Shown: positions 22,994 to 35,472 of the stretch, piece after piece
Layout: the number at the start of each line of letters is the position of its first letter
How positions within the stretch are numbered: the stretch's first letter is position 1
Origin: Isoetes taiwanensis
Taxonomy: Eukaryota; Streptophyta; Lycopodiopsida; Isoetales; Isoetaceae
Length of the DNA stretch: 64,000 nucleotides
Assembly: GCA_021234155.1 (NCBI GenBank)
Contig: JAJEKV010000200.1
Span: 152,001-216,000, forward strand
Reading direction: 5' to 3'
Program-made: the position numbers and the translations under genes
Notes under the pieces: generated by a model
Database searches by the model: none
Told to the model about the DNA's origin: nothing
What the model saw: the letters and a program-made list of their open reading frames with translations, nothing else

Positions 22994-24200
22994 CATTCAA
23001 TCTTCTACAGCTACATACCTTTTTCCTAAAAGGCAGGACAACAAGTGTCCATGGGCTCCAGTTCAACGCTTTGTTTTTGTGTCTGCTACCTCTCAAAGAT
23101 CTCTTGCTACAAATGTAAGATTCCAATATGTAATATCACAAGAATTTATTTACTGTATGTGAATGTTCACTTCTGAGTCAAACAAGAGCATTATGGATAA
23201 TTGAGGAATCCATCATCTTTTGACCTTGCAGCCATGTTGTTCCGTGGGCAAAACATGTTCTGTCAGGAGCAAACCAGCAGACACCACGGTTTCTCTAAAC
23301 TATAAACAATTCAATCTTTTTTGAACATCTACCTATTTATTAAAAGGTGTCCCTCCTCCCCCCCTCCTCCCTCCTTCTTGGTGGGTGAGGTATCCTCTTT
23401 TCCCGGCACAAACTAATGCCAATAGCTTCAAAATCTGACAAAAAGCGAAATCTGATAATAAAAATAAAAATCCAACAAAATTGAAATCTTGTAATAACAA
23501 ATGGATTTCTTGCTTTCCTAGCTAACTTGGGCCTCCCTCGAACCACGGGGGATTCACGGTTTTTTACATATAAACCATGTGCATGCATGGGAGGGATGTT
23601 TTTCCGACCCATTTTCATATATATACTGTCGCCAGAGGGTCCTTTTCCTATCAGTTTTTGCACTGACCTAGGTAATTTTTATTCAGAAGGGGTCAAAATT
23701 TTCTTTTAAAAAATTGTATTAAGGGGGGGTCTTTTGCCACCCCATGCATGCGGGCAACATATTTTTAAAGGGTATTGAGGAACCTGATATTGTTTGGTTG
23801 CATATAGTTCTAGTTCATTCACTCAAACATTTAGTTGCCTAGCATGTCCAATTAACATGATACTATATAATCACTCACATCAACGATTTTGCCTTTTCTT
23901 ATACAATAATATTTTAGGGTGTGTCTGTTGTCCAGAATTCTAGCATTAAAATAAATGGCATTCAATTTTCTACAGCTACATACCTTTTTCTCAAAAGGTA
24001 GGAATACAAGTGTCCATGAGCCAACACTTTGTGTCTACTACCTCTCAAAGATCTCTTGCCACAAATTCCATTTATATATCACAAGAATTTATGAGAATGT
24101 AAATTATGCCGATGTAAACAACTGTAGCTCTTCAACAAAGCTATGTCTGCATGTTCTGTCTGGAGCAAGCTAGCAAGCACCACGGTTTCTCTAGCTAAAC
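22994..24200. repeat. MYB upstream region, locally duplicated
   Basis: The upstream region of the left MYB is present twice, at about 22476-23310 (interrupted by the foldback element) and 23935-24205. Shared landmarks are TTCTAGCATTAAAATAAATG, CTTTTTCCTAAAAGGCAGGA (CTTTTTCTCAAAAGGTAGGA in the second copy), CTCAAAGATCTCTTGC and CACCACGGTTTCTCTA. The right MYB has the same landmarks once (41700-41835). Between the copies, 23310-23930 holds C-rich and G-rich runs and no gene. Confidence 0.7.
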
Positions 24201-24475
24201 TATAATACTTATCTATTGATAATGTTTTTTTTTAAAGGTGGGTGAGGTGTCCTGCTTTTTTCGAGGCAATAAGACCAATAACATTCAAGAAAGTTACAGG
24301 TCCAAATTTTGGCCTAGTGCATTTGGACCATGCAACCTTCACCACAGCATGCTCTTCATTCCCACCCTAAATAAAGTTACAGATAATTGTAACTATCACT
24401 TGAAATTTTGACTAAGAAGCCAGAAGGGTGGAGGCCATATAATGTGGGTGTTACTTAAAACATGCTTAATGAAGG

Positions 24476-24830
24476 TTACACGCTGACAGAGAGAGCTTTC
24501 ATCAAAACAAATGCTTTTGCAAACCTTCTATGACAAATCTCCCAGGCATCTGAGGTAGAGATATGAATGCCCACAAGAATACCCAGGCATTTAGTAGTCG
24601 TCCCATGAGGAAGCACCTTCCAAGGAAAAGCAGCAACAAAAGGAGGCACATCCCTATCAAGTATCCATAACGCAAAACACTTCAGCCAATCAACAAGTAC
24701 TCCAGATGCAAGAGAAAAAGTATTGAGCAAGAGCTTTGCATTCTAAAATTTTTTTGCATTAGCAACAGGAAAGAGGAATGTGTTATCCGCATATTGATTA
24801 CAAATGACTTGTGAACCATATTGAAATCTT
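24476..24830 (-). pseudogene. LINE reverse transcriptase fragment
   Basis: A minus-strand remnant. The catalytic box reads QYADNTFLFP (24785-24800), so the second Asp of YADD is lost. After one in-frame stop it continues into SLASGVLVDWLKC, FPWKVLPHGTTTKCLGILVG and SDAWEICHRRFAKAF, the region just after the catalytic box in plant LINEs. A short T-run (24225-24234) upstream may be the poly(A) end of the same fragment, but no TSD was found. It is a different LINE family from the one at 12-17.8 kb. Confidence 0.65.
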
Positions 24831-24839
24831 ATAATAAAT

Positions 24840-27800
24840 TATTATGGGAACGTTTTCCTCAGCCACTGATTATGCATATCAAATGGTGTATTCACATTGA
24901 TCCCTCAATCGATTGATATCTCTTTTTTCTTTTTGCTTCTAGATTAGCATTTTTCATTTAGGCATTTGTGTCATTGTTCATCATGCATAAGGTAAAATAT
25001 ACAACATTAAAAGAGGGTTGCTATTTTTATCTGGCGTGTATTCTCATGTGGACACCTATCAACTCCCTACATTACGGATGGAAGTTGGGTCTTCCAAATG
25101 CGCATGTCTAGTTTTCTCAGTAAACAAAGCTCTTCAAGTCATTGGTATTTCATGATTATATTAAAATACGAATTTAAAACAATTGGGAAACAACATTGAA
25201 ACAGTTAAATAAAAGATTTCCAAATTGAAACAAATTACATTTGAAATTGTATTTCCAACACTGAAATAGATCAACGATAGGCAAAATTTCCAACGAACCA
25301 CAAAAATCCCAAAACATTGGTGCAAGCTTAAAAGTTTAAGCTTTTAAGCTTAAACATTTAAGCTTGAGCCAATCTCTGCAAAATAGAAAGTAAGTTGCTT
25401 TGCGGGGATCTTTGAAAGGAGGCTCCTAGGAAAAAAAATAAAAAATGAAATGAAGCACAAAAAGATGACTTACAGTTGTAAATAGAGGCCTTTAGAACTC
25501 TAGGGCCAATCTGAGGCAGCTAATCAGCTTGGCTTCCAAGAGCGGGTAAGCAGGAGATGCCGAAGATACAGTGAGTAACAAATTTCTATTTGGCAAAGGC
25601 CTTGACTTGTTTGGAAAAATTAAAAAAAGGAGTAAGCAAAAGCACAACTTGAAATCGGATTAAGTGGAGGTTCTGAGACGTAAAAATCGATTCATGAGAT
25701 GGAAAACTTTGAATTTCATAGGTTAACTAATTTCCTCCATCGTTGATTGAAAATTGATGAGATCTAACGGCAGAGAGAAAAAACGGATGAGATGGCATGG
25801 CAGGTGGATAGGCTAGAATTGCAGCAATAGTTATAGTGGGGGCTAGGCATGCCTGCTAAAGAAAAGAAAAGAAAAGATTGCTATTTACAAAGGCAAGATA
25901 TTTACAATAGAAAAGGCTAGACCTACCCATCCAAAAATGGGATATGCGAAGGAGTAAATTGATACAAACAAGATGCCTAAATTCGAGCTTGGAATTCCAC
26001 AATACTTCTATAGCGAACATCCCCGAAATAATCCATTTTTTCTTCTTCGGCCTTTTCTCTTCTTCTTCACTATATTATCACACACAAAGGATGCAATTAT
26101 GGCAATTATCTCTTGAGGAGGTGCATGAACGACATGTGAAGCCCCAAATCTTTGGCAAGTTAAGAGGGAAAATGACTTTGATCATGAAATCTTGGAGATA
26201 ATTAATTAAATGTTATGCATTTTGGTGAATCTGCTATCCCAATGTTGCCTACACTTTCATGACTTAAAATTTATCAATTGCCTAGATAGAGTTGTTTTAG
26301 CCTCACTGCCAAGAAAAGCAAGACCAAAAATGTCCTTTAGTATCATCAAACGGAACTTTCAGACACATTCCCGAAGCGACAAAACAACAATAGCCAATCC
26401 AGCGATTCCATCCCAGCTCTAGTTTTGATCCTATGCACATACGCATGTACTTTGGAGAAGGGCATGGAGTCTTGGTGGCATCAATAGCATAGCAATGTCA
26501 TATGCAGAGGTGAGTTCATCAAATTGAGGAATACATCCACTTGATTATACTCCTCTACTTCCGCCAAATTCAGCAAACTCAATAAACTAAAATCAAAATA
26601 ATCACAAGAATTAGGTCTTTTGGCACAAGTCCACCAACCAATTGGCTGAATATCAAATATCGGGACTCAAACCTCTATAAGGGTTTATCTAAGGTTTTAG
26701 ATCATAAAATATGGGGACTTGAACCTCTACAAAAAATAATTCAATATCCTAATAAGAATAGTAGAGGTGCCCAGCATTGCTGGGCATATGTTGGAAGTTT
26801 GTAAATGTTTTGACCGCAATGAGAAAAGCATGCAGTAACTATTTATTATAACAAAAAAATCCAAAGATAATAACAGTGTCAAGCATTGTTGGGGATTATT
26901 TAGGGGAAGGCGCTATCACAATTTACATTTTGGGGGTTTTGGACTCACGCTTCATGTGCATAGTCAGCATCTAAAATGTAGAGCTGGGAATAGCAGGTTA
27001 ATAATTATTGGCATAAGCTGGCCCTACCATATGGTAGGTTCATCCTTGGATCTTGAAATAGTACGATCCACATCCTTCGAATTGCTCGATGTTGGTGCCA
27101 AAGGAAGCAAATGCAAGAGCACTATTGTAGATCCTGATCATGCGTTGGTGAAAGTTAGTGCTTTTTGGGTGTTAGTGGCTCAAAAATCTCTGAATTAGAT
27201 GGGGCATTGCTGTACAGGCTCCAACTTGAGTTGTCCATTATGGCAGCAAGTTGTACCATCATCCTTGAATGACAATGCCCTACAATGCATGCATTCCTTT
27301 TTGAATGGACCGTAGTGGTGGCATTCTCTGTGTTACTCCAAGCATTCGTGCTATTCTGTATGTGGATAATTGCGCTCTCGTTTCACATTCATATCGTGCA
27401 TGTTCATCCAATCTTTGTTGACGCTCCTCTTCTGTTTCTTTGGTCGCATATTGTCGCTTACCAAATCTCAATCTCAAAGAAATCACCTTACACACTTTTA
27501 CACCCTTCAAAATTATTCTGCCTCGATTCAGCGCACAACATTCACCGTAATTGCAAATCACCACCTGTTATGATTCATCCATCTATGATATCAGTTTCAA
27601 GGATTGCCGAAATTTTACAACATCAAAACTTTGTGCTCCCACAATCGTGATTTCTCTTTGATCTGCAAATCTGCAGAAGTCCCAGACCTGCCAAATCTCT
27701 GTATCTTCTTAAAACTTCTTTGATTCTGCAAGCCGATGCACCCTGCACAGGCAGTCCAACTTAATCATGCGCTCAAGCAGATTCAGAATGGTTGCCATTC

Positions 27801-28280
27801 TACTGAACCCCTGCTTTGTTTGATGGTGAGAAAAATCGAGCGATCAATCTTTGATGCCTCCCAGGAACCTCCACACAATGCAAAACCCTACTCCATGAAT
27901 CAAAGGCCTTAGACGACAATTTTACAAGCTCGATCTTAGAGAGAAAATAGCCAACACAACTTTTTTTTTTCCTTTAGCTTTCTTTTCAACCGTCGGATGG
28001 GCCAAACAAATGTTAGCCGTTGGATCTAGGGCGTGATCCACGACATCAAAACATTATAATATAGTACTATGACCGACACAACTAGCGAGCTAATGTGATT
28101 ATTTTTTTTTATTCAATATATTTTTTCCCCTTTTTTTTAATGACCATGTTATTTCGTTGTTGATTAGTGCAAAATGAGTTTCCAGTGGGCCTTGTGGCAT
28201 CCAAAAATCTAAAAATCTTAGGCCTACATTCATTGAAATAATAGTAAGAGAATTGTAATGCATGGTTTGCCCACTGGTCT
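24840..28280. other. Non-coding, AT-rich stretch
   Basis: No gene supported. A foldback cluster of AAGCTT repeats sits at 25327-25366. A (GAAAA)n run lies at 25858-25878. A perfect short hairpin, TGCCCAGCATTGCTGGGCA, is at about 26768-26786 and resembles the hairpin near 9510. Paired plant-type motifs CCGTCGGATG and CCGTTGGATC occur at 27991 and 28017. Short open frames here show no recognisable domain. Confidence 0.4.
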
Positions 28281-28286
28281 GTACAA

Positions 28287-28577
28287 TTGGAACACTGTAT
28301 GATGCTTGCTATTTCTGATCCTGAGCCTTTGCAACAATATCTTGATGGTCGTTTTTCTCAAAAGATGTGGGATGCAGTTACCTTAGCCCAAGTTAAAACT
28401 GGTCATTATCATGCATATATAAATTCCACTTTGGCACCGGGACCAGAAGCTTATTTGCTTGCTTTCTTGTCTGGGAAAAAGCTTGTAGCTATTGCATCAA
28501 ATCGCACAGGATCCCACAAGCTACTGAGGAAGGTAGATGGAAGTGGCAGCAATTGCCATGAGAAGCGAGATTATATG
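28287..28577 (+). pseudogene. Unrecognised open frame interrupted by transposon TE1
   Basis: Open for about 97 codons from MEHCMMLAISDPEPLQQYLD, through AYINSTLAPGPEAYLLAFLS and GKKLVAIASNRTGSHKLLRK, to KRDYM, where transposon TE1 begins. Across the transposon the frame can resume at 35473 (HVASYKLLKMKAIIC, then a stop). I do not recognise the protein. It may be part of a host gene or older repeat; the transposon insertion would have broken it. Confidence 0.35.
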
Positions 28578-28797
28578 GGTGTAAATTCTATACTGGTGAT
28601 CAAAAAAACGCGACAGCACCCAGCACCTAAAGCACTTGGATCCCGTCAGCCTTGTGTCACGCAATTAATGCTGGCAGTTCCCGCGCCATAATCGTACGCC
28701 ATAGCCATAAGCCATAGCTTTTAGTCGAACTTTCTCGCGCCATAGCCATAGCTTTTAGTCTGGGAATTTCTCGCACCATAGCCATACCGAAAGCCAA

Positions 28798-30518
28798 ATG
28801 GAAAGCATCAGAATGGCCGAAGCAGTGACAGTAGAAGATTTTGTGGAAATGCATGGATTTTCGGATGATGGACTAATTCCGGCTCTAAAAATGAAATATT
28901 TGGAGAAAAAAATCACCAAAGAAGATTGGCTATCAGTTTGGAGAGAGGAGATAAATTCCAGACACAATATAAAAATCTCGCGGGTACAACCACATCTGAA
29001 AGAACAATTACAAACATTGATAAAAAAGCTTTATCAGAGTGAGGGATTATGCAATAATGAGGTCAGAAAACAGATAGCCTATGCTTTTGCATGGAAAAAT
29101 TGCATATCTGCACAAAAAAATCCTGAAAAGCACAAGGTAAATTGGGCTGTTGCTGGAGCTCAAATTATGAAATACAGGAGGTGTAGAAAGCCTGAATCAT
29201 TGGAACCAAAAAATACAGAGAAGAAGACGGTAGAAGCTGAAGAGGAAAAGAAGTTGGCAGTGGAATCTTTTATTTTGAACACAAAATTTTTACAGAATGT
29301 AGAACTGATCGAGAATGAGATCACCAGAATTTCTAGTGAGAGAGAAGCTTGTGCATTGGAGTTGAATGACATCTTGTCACATTGGCAGCAGAGGATCTCT
29401 CAAACCAGGCTTTAAGTGGCAATGTGGCAGAAGCAAACAATAATATTGAGCAAATGAAAAAAGAATTAGAACTCAAAAAATCTTTGCAGGTAACTCCAGA
29501 GTTAGAGAAAGACATTGCTGAGCTTGAAACAAGTATTATGCTTGAGACCTATGCAGCAAAAAAAATGGCAAGTTACAGGAAGGTCAATCCAAACACAGCA
29601 TCAAGAAGGGATGAATTGCAAGGTGAACTTCACATGAAGGATGCTAACCTCTCAATACTGAGATCAAACCTCAAAAACTTGGAAGAACTGAAAGGTATGA
29701 AATTTTCACCAATTAGAGTCAATGCAGTTAGTAGAGACTTACCTATGCTATTTGAGGACGCGTGTGCTGCATGTGGATTAGCATTCTCCAGCAATTACAG
29801 GTTATCGGTAAAACTAAAATGTGATCATGAGTATCACTTAATGTGCACAGCTTTGTTGGCTAAAGGTAAATGCATTATTTGCACTTCATCTATCAGTTCT
29901 GCTTTATTTTTAGAGCTTGGTATGACAGTGCCTGTGGACGAGACAGTGCTTGAAAATACAGGATCACCTTCCATTGTACATGATAGGATATCAACTCTTG
30001 GAAATCTTGCTCTGCTACCCTCAACTTCAAGATCTCCTTATAAGATTGGAGCAAATAATGTTATACTAATAGATGATGAGGGTGAAGCTATTACAGAAAA
30101 CCTTGGGAAGGTTGTTGAGGGGAAAGGAAATTCAGAGTCACATCAAGAGAGTGACACAGAGATAGAAATGGTGAAGGAACATTCGAAGAAAAGGAAATTT
30201 TCACCCAAATCAAAAGTGCAGGTTCCAAAGAAACAGAAAAGCAAAGATAAAGCAAGCAGGAAAGGAGAAGCACCTAAGAGGACTTATCCATTCAGAAGCA
30301 AGAAGAATCTGAAAGATGCATTAGAGGATGATGAGAATACAAGTTTAGAGTTGCAGCAAACAATAGATGAAGCATTTGTAGCACTTAATAATGCTGCTAC
30401 TTGGGAAAGCATCATCACGACAGGTCAATCTGCTGCCACTGCTGCTGTTGAAGTAGAAGATCAGGGTCCAACTCCAAAAGAAGGTATTCTATTTCAAGCT
30501 ATACTTGATGCTCAATGA
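28798..30518 (+). CDS. Transposon-encoded coiled-coil RING-H2 protein
   Basis: Read in two frames joined near 29385-29400, where one frameshift occurs. The first part (28798 onward, MESIRMAEAVTVEDFVEMHG) has a conserved N-terminal region (NNEVRKQIAYAFAWKN) and then a Lys/Glu-rich coiled coil. The second part (to 30518) continues the coiled coil and then shows C-x2-C-x15-C-x1-H-x2-H-x2-C-x8-C-x2-C (29763-29885, CAAC ... CDHEYHLMC ... CIIC), which fits the RING-H2 consensus. A basic, nuclear-localisation-like tail follows (SKKRKFSPKSKVQVPKKQK), then an acidic end. RING-H2 fingers normally recruit ubiquitin-conjugating enzymes, so a ubiquitin-ligase role in transposition or host interaction is possible but inferred. 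The homologue in TE2 (minus strand, 55.4-58.7 kb) has the same order of parts. Confidence 0.75.
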
Positions 30519-30799
30519 CAAAAATGATTACGCCTCAATCAAGAGTCTGTTACATGAAAATTAGCTGGCCTTGATTCTATGCAGGGACAATTGGAGATAA
30601 TTCCATATCAATGAAAGGCAGTGTTGTAGCCATTAGAAGGTATTTGAGTGTTCATTGTAGCCATTTGAGTGTTATTAATAAAAAAAATTTAAATTGCTTT
30701 GCAATGGTTGTTTGAATTTGTTTTGTTCTAATGTAGGTCTCACGACGAAATTCAAACAAATTTGATAATGAAAAAGAGAAATCAAACATCATCAATAAA

Positions 30800-31740
30800 G
30801 TGAAGAAAAGGAGAGCAGAAAAGGAGAGTGAAACTATAGTTCAACCAACTATAGTTGAGCCAAATATAGTTGAGACATTTGAAATAAGTGTTGAGCCAGC
30901 TTTTGTTCCACAAAATATAGTTTCAGAGGCAAATATAGTACAGCCAACAATGGTTCAACATTGTGTTGATACAGTTGCCAAGACATTTGAAACAAGTGTT
31001 GAGCCAAAGAAGTTTGCCAGCAAGTGTTGAGCCAGCCAGGTTCAACAAGTAAAAAGCAAAGACATAGCGAGATATCATGGTGAGTAGAAAGGTATTGATT
31101 ATGGACCTCAATGGTGTTTTGGTTAAAACATATTCAAAGTCTGAAAAACTTGAAATACCCGGCCCACACATTATAGAGTATACAAAAACAAGATAGTTTT
31201 ATTCAGGGCCCGGTGTTACGAAATTTTTAAACAAGGTAAGTGTTATGACTTGGCTATATGGTCATCTATGACTGGTTTCAATACAAAGGAGGTGTTACAG
31301 AAGTTGTGTCCATTACTTATACACAGGCTTGTTTTTATTTGGGACAAAATGCCTTTCACGTTACCTGGACATGTTGACAAACCAGTGTTCATGAAACCTT
31401 TGGAAAAGGTGTACTGCCAGTTTCCTCAATACACTGAAAGATGTATTTTGGTTGATGACTTCGGTTTATAAGACATTCTTGTCTCCACCTTATACAACCT
31501 GTTATTGCAAAGAAGCATGAGGATTGAAGAATTTAAGTCAAGTTCAAGTTTGCTAGTGGATTCCATTTTTCCATTGTTGTATCAACTTGCAATGGATGAT
31601 AACTGGAAGACATTATTGAAGAGAGCACAATTTGTGGATTTCTTTGATATGGAGGCCGTGGAAATTCTTGAGAGGTTGGATGCAGCAATGTTAACAGCCT
31701 CAAAGAGGTTTCTTTTGATCTCTATTACTCTACATTTGTG
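30800..31740 (+). pseudogene. HAD/FCP1-like (NIF domain) phosphatase remnant inside TE1
   Basis: A low-complexity N-terminal part (IVQPTIVEPNIVE and similar repeats, 30800-31028) precedes the HAD-type start RKVLIMDLNGVLVKTYSKSE at 31087. After a frame break near 31192 the frame reads CYDLAIWSSMTGFNTKEVLQ, LVFIWDKMPF, VFMKPLEKVYCQF and CILVDDFG. After another break it reads YKTFLSPPYTT. This is the order of motifs in FCP1/NLI-interacting-factor phosphatases (DxDG, WSS, KPL, DD). The second Asp of the DxD signature is Asn here, as in a plant subfamily I recall, which would weaken catalysis. The TE2 copy shows no such gene, so it may be cargo gained by this lineage. Confidence 0.65.
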
Positions 31741-32065
31741 AAGTGGCTGACTGAACATGCAGATAGCAAGTTCATCAACAACTCTGCCTTGCAACATTTG
31801 AAACAATTTGTAAATAGTTAGTTGAAACAAATTGTAAATAGTCAACTGCCAGCCAGCCATTTTTGTTGTTCATGTAGGCTGGCCAATTTTGTATACATTT
31901 TGATATATCCTTTGGATCTGGATATACTTATTAAGTAATCAATGAATATTTTTATCTTCTTTGCACAATTGATGATTGGAAACTGTTATCAACTTGAAGG
32001 CAGGCTGCTCATTATTTGTTGGCATGTCTGCTCATCCATACTATACAGGTTGTCTTTCACCAAAG

Positions 32066-35000
32066 TCATGTCAAATTTGCAAATCCTAACGAGGTGGTCA
32101 GACAATCGTGGCCGATGGTTTGTCTAAAAAGAAGTTGAAAACTTAATTCTCCTTCCAATTGTTTGTAATAGTAGCCAGAAAGTATGACCTCACCAATTCC
32201 AAAAACATTGCCCCAGCCATCTTCATAATCATCTAGTAATGTATTCTTTGTCTCAATACATTTCAGGACATAAAAGTCTACACCCTCAGCATTGCCTTCT
32301 TCTGCATTCACTGCAAAATTGTCCCCTACTTCTATATTAGAGCTGATCAGATCATGGTCACCATCATCTTCACTATCAGTCTCCTCGTCTTCAGACACAA
32401 CCTCATTGTCAGGAATTTCCTGCAGTTCTACTCTTTTTGGGACCAACTCATTTGTCTCCCAACCTCCTATCTGAGATTTAGTGCTTTCTGAGAGTCCCAT
32501 TTCCCTTTGTTGGGTAAGACATGCAAAAACATGACAAAGGTCTATGTGCAAGCTTCAAAGGATTTTTTCTATCAAAAGGCCTGATGCAATGAATTTTAGT
32601 TGTCCCTTTGAGGGTCTGAGCATCATACCTTTCTGATCTATCTATACTATGAGGGTCAATTTCCCAAAAGTACCTGCAGGCAACAATTAATCAAGTGCTG
32701 TAAGCGCTTAACTGCTGTAAGTGCTGTAAGTGTTGTATAGGTAAGTAAACATTCCAATAACAAAAAAAAAAAAGTTCAAATGGTTATATTTGTACATAAA
32801 TGGCCTTCAACATGTATAAAACTAGTAAAGTATCACCAAACATACATAAAAATCATGCACAATAATTATTATAAAATAGAGGTCTAAGTGCTTCAAGTGC
32901 TACAAGTGCAAGATTTACCCGTATATACGGAATCGATGAGTCAAGGTAAAGAATTCATTTAAAATCGAACGACATCTGCGGCCTGCTGGAGTTTTCTCCC
33001 ATTATACTTCAGTTGTTCCTTTGTGAGAAATCTTTTTACCACTGCTCCTTGGCCATCATGCTCACCTTTTCTATGCGAGCTGGCAAAGAAATTCCAAATA
33101 ATCTCCTTCCCAAGATCTCTGTACCATCTACCCAAGAAATAGAATGGTCTTGCAGACTTAAATTGAGATGAACAACCATCTGACCATACATAATGCTTGG
33201 AATATTGAATACTATTTAACTCCAACCAAGTGGCATGTTTTAAGAGGCAATGCTGTACAAATTCAGTACCATGAGACTTCTCATCTGAAATATAGAAGTG
33301 ACACTCTTTTATAATTTTTCTGTTATCATCTTTTTGCTTCATATCTTTTCTTTTCTTCTTGATGTCATTGCCATCCACCTCTTGTTTCCTTCCAAACCTA
33401 TAAGTGATATGAACTAAAATGGATACCTGGTCAGTGTGCCAATGACATGATTGCGCTTCCTGCTGAACTTTGAAACCATAGTTTTCTGCAAAGTCAATTA
33501 CAGAAACTATTGTGTCTTCTCCAAAACTTGCCAAACATTGTCTGAATTGTTTTGCTTGCCAATGAGCCTTGTAGTTGTGTGGCACAAATGCTGCCATTGT
33601 TTTTCTTGCATGTTCCTGAAATTCAAAAGGGGTACCAGTCTTGTAGGCCAATCTTGTAACTTTAGTTGGTTTCTTCTTAGGGTTTATCCTAGAAACAGCT
33701 TCTTGCTGCAAGTAGTAGAATCAACAAATTAGTATAAATGACGTGATCCTTCTAACACAAACTCAACACTAACTTTTTCAAAAACTTTCCAATCCACCAG
33801 GTGTTCTAATTATTTACTTGTTTCCGTTGGACACTTTGGAATCCTGTATAAAGTGGATTAGAGAAAGTACTGTAAGAGAATATTGAAGCTAGATATCATA
33901 GAAATGAAAAATTAAACAATATATATGACATATGTTATCTAGATATCATAGAAATGAAAAGTTAAACAATATATATGAGCTATGTTAATAACTTACCTCT
34001 TGAGACCATTCATCTGCTTCTACTTTGGGGCATACCACATTTCTCCAATACTCACTTGTAGATTTGAAAATATTGTCCTTAGCATTGCATGTTGGACCTG
34101 GACCACATACCCTGCATTCGCATTTGCAATCTTTGTGCACACCATAAGGATCAGACCTCATGTTATTAATTGCATGCATGACAAAATCAAGGTGCATGTG
34201 GTAATCGGGCGTGACAAGTCTCTCTTTCTTGCAATCTCCTAATATAGCTTGGTTTAAGCTTCTCAAAGGTTTGCTGGCATATATTGATCTCAGGATACTC
34301 TTTCCTGAATTGAAGATAAAACTGCAACTGATCATAACACAGATTCAAAAACAATATCATGCAAAATCTGAGAAAAAAAAAAGGCGTAGAATGTGCTTAC
34401 TTGTGTCACCTCCAAAGAAAATGAATAGGATGGTCAATCTTTTCACTGTTTCACTAACATGTTTTCTCACATGTTTTTATATGGTGAGATCCTAGTATTC
34501 TCATCCCAAAAATTCTTTATCTTACCTATTGCTTCATCCGAAAGTGCATCGACCTTTTTCTCCTCCTCAAACATTGACCGTGGATCTGCTTCAAATTTTG
34601 CATACACACGCCTCTCGAAATGCTCTTGCCACAGTTCTTCTTGGAATAGATAGAAGCCTTGCTATTGCTTGATTGATTCACTCCCTTTGTTGAAGATCGC
34701 GACCATTTGCGATTAATACTCCTTTTTGCTTGAAGAACATCGGTTATTTCTATCATATTTTTGAGCTTGAAAAGTCTCTTTCACATTCAAAATTAAATCC
34801 CTCATAAGGGCATTTTCTTTTGGATCTGCTACATCAACATCGAGTGGAAGATGTTTAATCTTCTTGAAGAATCTCGATGCTAACTTCCCTTTGTCCACAT
34901 TTGAGGCAAAAGTATTTGTAATTTCATTGAAATAATCTTCCAAATTCTTCGACAATTCCTGTAATCTTCTTTCACTCAAAACACCACAATCTTTGGTATT

Positions 35001-35126
35001 GGAAGGAGGATTGTTTTCCTTCTCTCTCTGTCTCTTCCTTTCTCGGGATTTTCTTCTATTTTTAGCTTGAATTTGCAAGAAAATCCTTCTTCTAGTTGAA
35101 TCGATGCTTTCAGGGGAGCTTTCCAT
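32066..35126 (-). CDS. TE1 DDE-type transposase (multi-exon, some frame breaks)
   Basis: Starts at MESSPESIDSTRRRIFLQIQ (35126) with a strongly basic segment (RRKSRERKRQREKE). Further exons lie at about 34700-34470 (FWDENTRISPYKN), 34335-33985, 33711-32960 and 32700-32066. A Cys cluster, CKCECRVCGPGPTCNAKD, is at about 34078-34131. The core reads VIDFAENYGFKVQ (first Asp), CHWHTDQVSILVHITYRFG, CHFYISDEKSHGTEFVQH, YVWSDGCSSQFKSARPFYFL (second Asp), and SHRKGEHDGQGAVVKRFL (Asp/Glu). This order fits RNase-H-fold transposases, but the superfamily cannot be named with certainty. A C-terminal acidic region and GVDFYVLKCIETK / ILSGYYYKQLE block follow, as in TE2. Apparent frameshifts near 32972 (a T-run) and 32510 suggest a recently damaged copy or sequence errors. 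Confidence 0.75.
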
Positions 35127-35472
35127 TGAAATGACTTGAATTACAATTCCAAATTGAAAATTCAATTGAAACAATGCAAAATTTGTTCGAATTGTATGAA
35201 TTGGTATTGCAATTCTCTAATTGCAATTCCGAATTCTGATTTCTCCCGCCAACCACTAAAGGAAACTCCAACCATCCTCCCCGCCAACGGAGTTCCCGCG
35301 TCTTTGGAGATCCTAGTCACTGATCCCTGCCATTCCGGAATTGCATATACTATTCTTGGTGCATGCCAATTCTGGTTTAATTCGGTTGGACGTCACACGA
35401 CTAAGGAGGTACTAAGCGCTTTCAGCACATAAAGCACATGTCCGGACAGTACACCACTATAGAATTTACACC

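Larger units (their letters stand above)
28578..35472. mobile_element. Complete two-block DNA transposon TE1
   Basis: A 6.9-kb element with terminal inverted repeats of about 21 bp: GGTGTAAATTCTATACTGGTG at the left, and the complement with one mismatch (GGTGTAAATTCTATAG on the reverse strand) at the right. It is flanked by the perfect 6-bp target duplication TATATG at 28572-28577 and 35473-35478. Two gene blocks converge. From the left end run a coiled-coil/RING-H2 protein and an HAD-like gene (plus strand); from the right end runs a DDE-type transposase (minus strand). Both ends also carry a CAGCAC.TAAAGCAC motif inside the TIR, in direct orientation. The same gene pair recurs in TE2 at 50.6-59.3 kb, so the pairing belongs to the family. 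A few frame breaks suggest this copy is recently inactive, or that the sequence has errors. Confidence 0.92.

Noticed and set aside
24225-24830. TSD for the LINE fragment at 24.2-24.8 kb
   Set aside because: Only a weak 7-bp match (ATTGATA) flanks it; not better than chance.
26764-26790. Helitron 3' end (hairpin TGCCCAGCATTGCTGGGCA)
   Set aside because: No CTRR terminus after the hairpin and no matching 5' TC end or helicase gene.
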